This document shows positions 1 through 5,743 of a stretch of DNA of 8,932 bases, piece after piece. This DNA comes from Bacilli bacterium (GTDB lineage: Bacteria > Bacillota_I > Bacilli_A > RF39 > UBA660), in NCBI GenBank assembly GCA_900758895.1, contig CAAETG010000046.1, positions 1 to 8,932 on the forward strand, in the 5' to 3' direction. Position 1 is the stretch's first letter, and each line of letters begins with the position of its first letter. The position numbers and the translations under genes were made by a program. Below the pieces are notes generated by a model that was given only the letters and a program-made list of their open reading frames with translations, ran no database searches and was not told the DNA's origin.

Positions 1-1
1 G

Positions 2-682
2 GAAGACGGGACGTACAAGGCAGTAGTGAACGTAAAGAACCACCAGTACAGGAAGGGGACGTACAAGGTTCATGCATATCTGACGAGCGGGAACGAAGTT
101 CAGGCAGGGATTGATATTGGTAAAATTCAAATTGATACTATCATAATTAAGGAATTATATCCCATTATGGGTGGATCTTCGGTAAATGTAGAACAATTGG
201 TATCTTATTTTAGTAATTCCGGTAGAGAATATCCATCGAAAGATTTGAGCAAGGGCGGAGCATCAACCATAAATGAATTATGTAAAATTGTTTATGAAGA
301 AGCTATTGCGGAAGGTGTAAAGCCAGAGGTATTATTTGCCCAAATGATGTTGGAAACAGGATTTTTAGAATTTAAAGGAGACGTGAAGATATCTCAGTTT
401 AATTTTGGAGGTATAGGGGCTACAGGGGGTGTGCCTGGAAACGCTTTCACAAATGTTAGGATAGGTATTCGCGCACAGGTACAACATTTAAAGTGTTATG
501 CATGTGAAGAACCTTTAAATAATGCTAATGTTGATCCTAGGTGGTGGACAGAGTTAAGAAATAAAGCTCCTTATGTAGAATGGTTAAGTATCCCAAATAA
601 TCCTTATAAACGAGGATGGGCATCCGATCCTGATTATGGAACAAAGTTGTTGACAATGATTTCAAATATTAAAAGCCAATAA
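2..682 (+). CDS. Cell-wall glucosaminidase, C-terminal part (5' end outside window)
   Basis: The reading frame is open from the window edge, so the N-terminus is missing and the GTG at 26 is not the true start; 226 residues are visible. The first ~38 residues resemble the end of a GBS Bsp-like repeat, with paired GTYK motifs (DGTYKAVV, then KGTYKVHAYL). The remainder looks like a glucosaminidase (endo-beta-N-acetylglucosaminidase) domain. Its probable catalytic glutamate lies in MMLETGF (codon 353-355), followed by the typical FNFGGIGATGG stretch and a C-terminal RGWASDPDYGTKLL. Such enzymes are secreted and cut the glycan strands of peptidoglycan; a signal peptide would lie upstream and cannot be seen. 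The gene is followed directly by a hairpin terminator, so it ends its own transcription unit. G+C is about 51% over positions 1-120 and about 29% over 121-240, which suggests a mosaic gene. The family call is firm; the exact bond cleaved is not determinable. Confidence 0.88.
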   Translation, partial: EDGTYKAVVNVKNHQYRKGTYKVHAYLTSGNEVQAGIDIGKIQIDTIIIKELYPIMGGSSVNVEQLVSYFSNSGREYPSKDLSKGGASTINELCKIVYEEAIAEGVKPEVLFAQMMLETGFLEFKGDVKISQFNFGGIGATGGVPGNAFTNVRIGIRAQVQHLKCYACEEPLNNANVDPRWWTELRNKAPYVEWLSIPNNPYKRGWASDPDYGTKLLTMISNIKSQ

Positions 683-686
683 TTTA

Positions 687-734
687 AAAATCTGCAATAA
701 GAGGTAATTTGAAAATTCTTTTATTGCAGATTTT
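687..734 (+). terminator. Strong hairpin terminator after the glucosaminidase
   Basis: A perfect 14-bp inverted repeat (AAAATCTGCAATAA at 687-700 and its complement at 721-734) begins four bases after the stop codon. The stem can extend inward by four more pairs including two G-U pairs. The 3' arm ends in TTTT, so the sequence fits an intrinsic terminator. The A-rich 5' arm and T-rich 3' arm mean it might also work from the opposite strand. Confidence 0.85.
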
Positions 735-863
735 ATATTAAGCAAAGGATGAGAATGGTGTCAGCATATTATTGATTTTTTCATGGGGTATCTATTCGCA
801 TAAGATAAATATGTATATATGTCTTGAGGGTTTTGTTGAACAATGTCATAAATCAATGTTTTT

Positions 864-879
864 TAGGAGGAGACTCCTA
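864..879 (+). repeat. Short inverted repeat with GAGA tetraloop
   Basis: TAGGAG (864-869) pairs perfectly with CTCCTA (874-879) across GAGA, a GNRA-type loop; 863/880 can add a G-U pair. It has no T-tract behind it, so it is not an obvious terminator. A second 5-bp stem (886-890 with 899-903) follows at once. Both could belong to a leader RNA upstream of the polysaccharide genes, but a stem this short can also occur by chance. Confidence 0.4.
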
Positions 880-1008
880 GCCTACGGCCAGTTCCAAATG
901 GCCTATGATGATATTTAGTTTTTGAAATTTGTAATTGTAAACTGCTTTTTTGAATACTGTTCATAGAAATTGATCATATTGATTGTCAGTATATAGAATC
1001 TCTACTAA

Positions 1009-1143
1009 ATAAGAATTATTAACGATTCAGCTGAGTATGTTATCTTCGATCTCTCCGCTGGTAAATTATTATGTCATCTTATTGAAAGAGACTACAAACA
1101 GAAGATAGGAGGTGTGAAGTTTGAACAGGGCAATTTTGAATAA
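1009..1143 (+). pseudogene. Possible 3' remnant of an unrecognised gene
   Basis: This frame is open for 44 codons and ends at TAA 1141-1143, but two in-frame stops (near 997 and 1006) precede it and there is no ATG, GTG or TTG start. The translation looks protein-like, with a stretch AEYVIFDLSAGKLLCHLI followed by a charged tail (ERDYKQK, KFEQGNFE), and the DNA is less AT-rich than its surroundings. I do not recognise the family. It could be the eroded C-terminus of a gene that once preceded the epimerase, or a chance open frame. Confidence 0.3.
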
Positions 1144-1175
1144 GTTTATAACCTTTTCTATTAATTTATTTAGTG

Positions 1176-1190
1176 GAAAAATATTCAATT
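1176..1190 (+). repeat. 15-base direct repeat, copy 1 (copy 2 at 1229-1243)
   Basis: GAAAAATATTCAATT occurs here and again at 1229-1243, where it forms codons 1-6 of the epimerase. The copies are 53 bases apart. A match of this length so close together is unlikely by chance even in AT-rich DNA. It suggests a small local duplication around the epimerase start or the trace of a junction. Confidence 0.6.
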
Positions 1191-1226
1191 GATATTTACT
1201 AATGATGAAAGGATGGTGATACTAAA

Positions 1227-2312
1227 ATGAAAAATATTCAATTAGCAAACAGTACTATTTTAATTACCGGGACGGCTGGCTTTATCGGTGCAAACCTGGC
1301 TTTAGAACTTCTGAAGGCGCAGTCTCCTGTGCATATCATAGGCATTGATAATCTAAATGATTATTATGATATCTCTATCAAAGAGTACCGATTGAAGGAA
1401 ATTGAAAAAACAGTGATTAAACATCCGGAGTCCACTTGGAATTTTATTAAAGGCTCTATTGCGGAAAAACAGATTATTACGGATGTCTTTAAGAAATATA
1501 AGCCAGATATTGTAGTAAACTTAGCTGCCCAAGCCGGAGTACGCTATTCCATCTCTAATCCGGATGCTTATATTGAAAGCAATCTCATTGGCTTCTACAA
1601 TATACTCGAAGCCTGCCGTCATTCTTACGACGATGGAGCAAAAGGTGTTGAACATCTGGTATTTGCTTCATCATCCAGCGTATATGGCAGCAATAAAAAG
1701 GTACCCTATTCCATTGATGACAAAGTGGACAACCCGGTCAGCCTTTATGCAGCCACAAAGAAGAGCAATGAACTGATGGCGCATGCCTATGCTAAACTTT
1801 ACAATATTCCCTCCACAGGCTTGCGCTTTTTTACTGTTTATGGACCAGCGGGCCGCCCGGACATGGCCTATTTTGACTTTACTGATAAGCTGCTTAAGGG
1901 CGATACTATCCAGATCTTCAATTATGGCAATTGTAAGCGAGACTTTACATATGTGGACGACATTGTAGAGGGCGTAAAGAGGGTCATGCAGGGACCGCCG
2001 GAGAAAAGGACTGGCGAGGATAGACTTCCGATTCCGCCATATGCCATATATAATATAGGAAATTCTAACCCGGAAAATCTACTGGACTTTGTGGATATCC
2101 TGCAGCAAGAACTGATTCGTGCCGAGGTGCTGCCCTCAGATTATGATTTTGAGGCGCACAAAGAGTTGGTTCCTATGCAGCCTGGGGACGTACCGGTAAC
2201 CTATGCGGAAACCAGTGCCTTGGAGCGTGATTTTGGCTTCAGGCCGAGTACAGACCTGCGAACAGGCTTAAGAAAATTTGCTGAATGGTACAAAGAATTT
2301 TATGGAGTATGA
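1227..2312 (+). CDS. UDP-glucuronate 4-epimerase (NAD-dependent SDR family)
   Basis: The 361-residue protein is a full-length extended short-chain dehydrogenase/reductase. The NAD-binding GTAGFIG glycine motif is at residues 15-21, followed by Asp41 and the DNLNDYYD stretch (41-48) typical of UDP-glucuronate 4-epimerases (CapI/LspL type). The serine-rich SSSVYG is at 149-154, the catalytic Tyr-x-x-x-Lys at Y174/K178, and the family motif TVYGPAGRPDMA at 203-214 (commonly TVYGPWGRPDMA, so Ala replaces Trp). Such enzymes convert UDP-glucuronate to UDP-galacturonate in the cytoplasm for capsule and wall polysaccharides. AAGGATGG about 11 bases upstream is a reasonable ribosome binding site for the ATG. 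G+C is about 45% overall (over 55% in places), well above the ~30% of the export genes downstream, and non-coding DNA flanks it on both sides, so it may have been acquired separately. A related specificity, such as UDP-glucose or UDP-GlcNAc 4-epimerase, is less likely. Confidence 0.93.
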   Translation: MKNIQLANSTILITGTAGFIGANLALELLKAQSPVHIIGIDNLNDYYDISIKEYRLKEIEKTVIKHPESTWNFIKGSIAEKQIITDVFKKYKPDIVVNLAAQAGVRYSISNPDAYIESNLIGFYNILEACRHSYDDGAKGVEHLVFASSSSVYGSNKKVPYSIDDKVDNPVSLYAATKKSNELMAHAYAKLYNIPSTGLRFFTVYGPAGRPDMAYFDFTDKLLKGDTIQIFNYGNCKRDFTYVDDIVEGVKRVMQGPPEKRTGEDRLPIPPYAIYNIGNSNPENLLDFVDILQQELIRAEVLPSDYDFEAHKELVPMQPGDVPVTYAETSALERDFGFRPSTDLRTGLRKFAEWYKEFYGV

Positions 2313-2461
2313 TTTGTAGGGGTGAGGAGCAATTAATGAAAGATACTGGCCATAGAATTTAATCTTAAAATAGAAGAAAATTAGATTTATTTTCTGAACT
2401 GAAACTGATTGGCTTTAATAGAACTATTGTAAGGTGCTTTTCAAAAATATATATGACTTGA

Positions 2462-2741
2462 AAGTTATTAATGGTTTTATTACCTCTGAAAACACTATGT
2501 GCAGTATATATGAAAGTATACCTAAGAGGGCGTGAATCACATTTAGACATCCTTGTTTGGGTTGCTAAATTTTTAGAAGATAATTTATATGATTGATTAA
2601 GAATAGAGGTAGTATGTGTATTGCATAATAATTATGTATCAATGCAAATTTCGCTTATTCAAGTACAATTAAGTGGTACAACGAGTTCGCGCATAAAGAA
2701 AACTAATTTTATACGAAGAATAATATCTCCCAAAACTGACT
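2462..2741 (+). pseudogene. Possible decayed gene fragment, unrecognised
   Basis: One frame runs 93 codons with a single internal stop (TGA 2594-2596) before ending at TGA 2741-2743. The first part reads like a protein with a hydrophobic start (LLMVLLPLKTL) and an end LDILVWVAKFLEDNLYD. The second part is less convincing. A run this open is unusual for the AT-rich stretch around it. There is no good ribosome binding site and no family resemblance, so chance remains possible. Confidence 0.22.
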
Positions 2742-3087
2742 GAAGGTTCTGTAGTACTTAGTAGTTGCGTCTCAGATAAATTACGAAAAAATTTGTAGCC
2801 AATATTATTGGGGGACTTGGATATTTTATGGTGAAAATATATTTTACAATAAAATTGCATATTGTTTAGTCAGATGATTTCATTGGATTACGATATTAGA
2901 ATTGGGTGCAGTAGATGATCTGGGAAATCCAGAAAAAGAGCACCTTTGAGAAAAGGAGGATAATGGAATTTCAATCCCTGTGAAAAATAAAAGGGATCCA
3001 TTTTGGCATAAAAGTCAGGCCTTGGCAATTGAAATTTTGTAATTTTTTATAGAGACAGAGATGTATAGTGAGGACAGACAGATTTAT

Positions 3088-3119
3088 TTCCATATAATTT
3101 ATGGTAATCTTATATGGAA
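3088..3119. repeat. Perfect 10-bp inverted repeat with 12-base spacer
   Basis: TTCCATATAA at 3088-3097 and TTATATGGAA at 3110-3119 are exact reverse complements separated by 12 bases. No T-run follows, so it is a poor intrinsic terminator. The palindrome lies about 470 bases upstream of the transporter operon. It could be a protein-binding operator, an RNA hairpin in a leader, or a leftover of a mobile element. Confidence 0.5.
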
Positions 3120-3314
3120 GATAATTCCTATTAAATTGAAGGCGGAATAGTTCTGGCTTAATAATAGAGTTATATTTTTGATATTTCGATTTTGGTGCGA
3201 AAGCCATTAGAGTTTCATGTTATATTATATCCAAACCGAGAATTGTATATATACTTAAGACTAAATGCACAGTGACGGACTTTCTTGTCGCAGGAAGTCA
3301 GGCTAATAAACTGA

Positions 3315-3539
3315 ATATTCTCATCATCTTTAAGGCGTGATAGGCTAGTAGTGGGTAATGCTGATATAGAAATATCTTTATTCGAAGGGATTTCTGTAAG
3401 ATTACGATTTATTTGGATAGGGTATTTGCGAGTATTGGGAATATGTTTACTTAATCTTGGGGAAAGAAAGACTAGAATTTTAAATTTTATTTTTGGAAAC
3501 AAGGTGAGATTGCCTATGCTTGCCAAAAAAAAGAATTAA
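3315..3539 (+). pseudogene. Possible 3' remnant of an unrecognised gene before the transporter
   Basis: This frame is open for 74 codons and stops at TAA 3537-3539, 46 bases before the permease start, the place where an upstream operon partner would end. The translation has a hydrophobic middle (FIWIGYLRVLGICLL) and a basic tail ending in LAKKKN, like a protein C-terminus. A GTG at 3351 could start a 62-residue product, but no good ribosome binding site precedes it. I do not recognise a family. It may be the tail of a degraded gene, a small real membrane peptide, or chance. Confidence 0.25.
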
Positions 3540-3585
3540 TGATATACTACATAAGATCGTATTGTAAATAGGTGGAGGTATAATT

Positions 3586-4362
3586 GTGACTCAGTATATA
3601 CAAAATTTCTTGAAATTCCAACCTTTGTTAAAGGAGTTGGTAGCTAGAGATATTAAGATAAAATATAGAAGGTCTGTTCTAGGCGTATTATGGACTTTGC
3701 TTAATCCTCTTTTTATGATGATTGTACTATCAGTTGTTTTTTCAAACTTATTTAAGTTTGATATAGAAAATTTTCCTTTATACTTATTGAGCGGGCAAGT
3801 AATATTTAATTTTTTTAATGATACGACAACATCTTCTATGGGAGCTATAATAAGTAATGGATCTTTGATAAAAAAGATTTATGTACCTAAATATCTATTT
3901 GTTTTGTCAAGAGTATTTTCTAGTTTTATAAATTTAATGGCATCGTTTACGGCATTGATGTTGGTAATGGTAGCAATGCGTGTGGAGATGAACTGGACAG
4001 TTGTATTTGTTCCAATACCACTATTGTTTTTGGTTGGCTTTTCTTTAGGGATAGGCCTAATTCTTGCTGCCATTACAGTGAAATTTAGAGATATTATGCA
4101 TTTGTATTCAGTTTTTACTACAGCATTAATGTATTTGACCCCGGTGATATACCCAATGTCAATTTTGCCAGACTGGTTATCGCCAATTGTTAAAGCTAAT
4201 CCAGTTACTAATATTTTGCTTATGTTTAGAGATGTTATGTTAAATGGTAACTTTCCCAATATATTAGGAATTTTAATTGCTTTTATAGAAACAGCTTTGG
4301 CGTTAGGTGTTGGATTATATGTCTTTTATAAAAATCAAGATCAGTTTATCTTGAATATATAA
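3586..4362 (+). CDS. ABC-2 type polysaccharide export permease (TagG/Wzm/RgpC-like)
   Basis: This 258-residue integral membrane protein is the channel subunit that moves a finished lipid-linked polysaccharide across the cytoplasmic membrane, powered by the ATPase encoded next. The family signature is clear: an amphipathic N-terminus, then RDIKIKYRRSVLGVLWTLLNP at residues 21-41, about six hydrophobic segments (near 33-53, 64-78, 108-132, 140-163, 173-193 and 228-247), the cytoplasmic VKFRDI (165-170) and YLTPVIYP (183-190). Length is normal for the family. The GTG start is chosen because AGGTGGAGG lies just upstream at good spacing. G+C is very low, near 20% in places. It opens a five-gene run with the ATPase 14 bases on. 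The exported glycan could be a teichoic acid, a rhamnan or a capsule; the sequence alone does not say which. Confidence 0.92.
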   Translation: MTQYIQNFLKFQPLLKELVARDIKIKYRRSVLGVLWTLLNPLFMMIVLSVVFSNLFKFDIENFPLYLLSGQVIFNFFNDTTTSSMGAIISNGSLIKKIYVPKYLFVLSRVFSSFINLMASFTALMLVMVAMRVEMNWTVVFVPIPLLFLVGFSLGIGLILAAITVKFRDIMHLYSVFTTALMYLTPVIYPMSILPDWLSPIVKANPVTNILLMFRDVMLNGNFPNILGILIAFIETALALGVGLYVFYKNQDQFILNI

Positions 4363-4376
4363 TGTAGGAGAAGAAA

Positions 4377-5111
4377 ATGGACAAACCAATAATGATATCA
4401 GTAGATCACGTTTTTATGAAATTTAATTTAGCTTCAGAGAAATTCGATAGTTTTAAAGAGTATGTGATCAAAAGTTTAAAAAAGCAAGTATCGTTTGATG
4501 AGTTCTGGGCACTAAAGGATGTATCTTTTGAGTTAAAAAAAGGCGATGCATTAGGATTGATTGGACTGAATGGTAGTGGAAAAAGTACTATGTTAAAGAC
4601 GATAGCTGGAGTTTTAAAACCTACAAAGGGAAATGTTAAGGTTAATGGCTCTATTGCACCACTGATAGAATTGGGTGCAGGATTTGATATGGATTTAACG
4701 GCTCAGGAAAATGTTTATTTGAATGGCGCATTATTAGGATATTCTCGAAAACAGATGAGCGAATATTATAATGATATTGTGGAGTTTTCGGAACTGAAGG
4801 ATTTTATGAATGTACCAGTTAAAAATTTTTCTTCTGGTATGGTTTCTAGACTGGCTTTTGCTATCGCGACAATAGGTACGCCTGACATACTTATTGTAGA
4901 TGAAGTTCTATCGGTAGGAGATTTTAGATTTCAAGAAAAATGTGAAAGACGTATTCAAAAAATGATGGATAGTGATACCACGATTTTATTTGTATCTCAT
5001 AATATAAATCAGGTTGAAAAACTATGTAATAAAATTGTCTGGTTAGAGAAAGGTGTGGTAAAAGCCTTTGGTGATGCCGGAATTATTGCAGAAGAATATA
5101 GAAAATCCTAG
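4377..5111 (+). CDS. ABC transporter ATPase for polysaccharide export (TagH/Wzt/RgpD-like)
   Basis: This 244-residue cytoplasmic ATPase partners the permease encoded 14 bases upstream. Walker A is GLNGSGKST (63-71), the signature is the FSSGM variant (151-155) typical of polysaccharide exporters, Walker B is ILIVDE (171-176) and the switch histidine is H208 in SHN. The N-terminal FDSFKEYVIKSLKK, then EFWALKDVSFE, and the LIELGAGFDMDLTAQENVYLNG region (96-117) are hallmarks of this subfamily. The protein ends soon after the nucleotide-binding domain: it lacks both the C-terminal carbohydrate-binding domain of O9a-type Wzt and the long tail of TagH. That suggests export without recognition of a terminal chain modification by the ATPase. 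GTAGGAGA about five bases before the ATG is the ribosome binding site. Confidence 0.94.
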   Translation: MDKPIMISVDHVFMKFNLASEKFDSFKEYVIKSLKKQVSFDEFWALKDVSFELKKGDALGLIGLNGSGKSTMLKTIAGVLKPTKGNVKVNGSIAPLIELGAGFDMDLTAQENVYLNGALLGYSRKQMSEYYNDIVEFSELKDFMNVPVKNFSSGMVSRLAFAIATIGTPDILIVDEVLSVGDFRFQEKCERRIQKMMDSDTTILFVSHNINQVEKLCNKIVWLEKGVVKAFGDAGIIAEEYRKS

Positions 5112-5125
5112 ACAGAGGTAGGAAT

Positions 5126-5728
5126 ATGAAAAAGAGATTAAAGATTATATGTGGAATAGGAATTTTAATAGTAGCGGTTTTTCTATATGCGCATATAGAA
5201 AAAGCACATGAGATATATGACAAAGATATTGACCCAAGTGAATATGGAAATGTTATTGAGGAAAAGCCAGTAACATTGAAACAACAATTTATATTACAAG
5301 AGTCTACATTAGATGGATTTAAAATTAAAGGAGTTGAAAATGGGGATATTAGCAAAGTCGATATTATTTATTCTTTAAATGAAGTAGATACAGGGCGAGT
5401 AGTGGCTAAAGGACAAGTAAATGCCAAGAAAGCTTTAAGTGCCAGATTTTACGAATTATCATTTGACACTATTAAAAATTGTAAAGGAAAAGCCTTTGTT
5501 TTATCAATTAGTCAAACCTCTGAAGATAATCAAAGTAGTGTAAATTTTTCGTTCGAAAAGGGTATTGAGCGAAATACTAAGTTAATTATGAATCGTGAGG
5601 AAATTGACGGTACACTTATTATGAAGACAATAACAAAGCGTTTTGATCTTGAAACTTTTTTTGTGGTAATGCTGTTTGCTGTTTATATAATATTCTTTAT
5701 AAGACTATTGTATAAATTATTTAAATAG
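5126..5728 (+). CDS. Unrecognised membrane protein with two TM segments and an extracytoplasmic domain
   Basis: The 200-residue product has a basic N-terminus and a hydrophobic segment at about 6-23 (a membrane anchor or uncleaved signal), an outside linker, a beta-rich-looking domain at about 52-145 and a second hydrophobic segment at about 177-196 followed by a basic tail. Predicted topology is both ends in the cytoplasm and the middle outside. The middle has an alternating pattern (QQFILQESTLDGFKIKG, later FYELSFDTIKNCKGKAFVL) like domains I recall in other Gram-positive polysaccharide loci, where they may bind glycan or help handle it; that link is from memory and unproven. The gene starts 14 bases after the ATPase (GAGGTAGGA as ribosome binding site) and lies 15 bases before the glycosyltransferase, so it is co-transcribed with the exporter. 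Possible roles are an accessory to export, chain-length control or glycan attachment outside the membrane. Confidence 0.85.
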   Translation: MKKRLKIICGIGILIVAVFLYAHIEKAHEIYDKDIDPSEYGNVIEEKPVTLKQQFILQESTLDGFKIKGVENGDISKVDIIYSLNEVDTGRVVAKGQVNAKKALSARFYELSFDTIKNCKGKAFVLSISQTSEDNQSSVNFSFEKGIERNTKLIMNREEIDGTLIMKTITKRFDLETFFVVMLFAVYIIFFIRLLYKLFK

Positions 5729-5743
5729 CGAGGTGAAATGTAT

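Larger units (their letters stand above)
735..1226. other. Intergenic stretch with no intact gene
   Basis: These 490 bases separate the glucosaminidase terminator from the epimerase. No intact gene and no convincing promoter was found. What can be seen is a small hairpin at 864-879, a second weaker one at 886-903 (5-bp GGCCA/TGGCC), a coding-like block 1009-1143 with no start codon, a TTG micro-ORF at 1121-1192 behind AGGAGG, and a 15-base direct repeat at 1176-1190 that recurs at the epimerase start. The stretch must contain the promoter or leader of the epimerase unless transcription comes from elsewhere, because a strong terminator lies upstream. Confidence 0.6.
2313..3585. other. 1.27-kb stretch with no intact gene, probably decayed coding DNA
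   Basis: Nothing here forms a convincing complete gene on either strand; the longest open frames (about 100 codons on the - strand) read like antisense noise. On the + strand several blocks look coding-like but are cut by stops: 2462-2741, 2878-3207 (one frame, three internal stops in about 110 codons, fewer than expected for AT-rich DNA), and 3315-3539. At the very start, GTGAGGAGC is followed by ATG at 2336 and a stop after eight codons, like the front of a truncated gene. A perfect 10-bp inverted repeat lies at 3088-3119. The promoter for the transporter operon probably sits in the last part, but no convincing -35/-10 pair was seen. Confidence 0.55.

Noticed and set aside
811..918. 35-codon ORF starting ATG at 811
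   Set aside because: No ribosome binding site, no family resemblance and it runs through the hairpins at 864-903; chance is the simpler explanation.
683..1226. CRISPR array, tRNA or insertion-sequence ends in the gap
   Set aside because: No regularly spaced repeats, no cloverleaf and no terminal inverted repeats with target duplications were visible.
2621..2650. TTGCAT/ATGCAA inverted repeat
   Set aside because: Only 6 bp with a 15-base spacer in AT-rich DNA, without a T-run or further structure.
3285..3312. TTGTCG ... TAAACT as a promoter for the transporter operon
   Set aside because: Only four of six matches in each box and almost 300 bases from the permease start; similar pairs are frequent in AT-rich DNA.
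3215..3526. 103-codon open frame on the - strand
   Set aside because: No ribosome binding site, no recognisable family, and it lies opposite a more protein-like + strand frame; composition reads as antisense noise.
3879..4259. 126-codon open frame on the - strand
   Set aside because: Entirely antisense to the well-supported export permease.
5738..5743. ATG at 5738 as start of the large glycosyltransferase
   Set aside because: Only two bases from GAGGTG, too close for normal initiation; the in-frame ATG at 5744 has an 8-base spacing.
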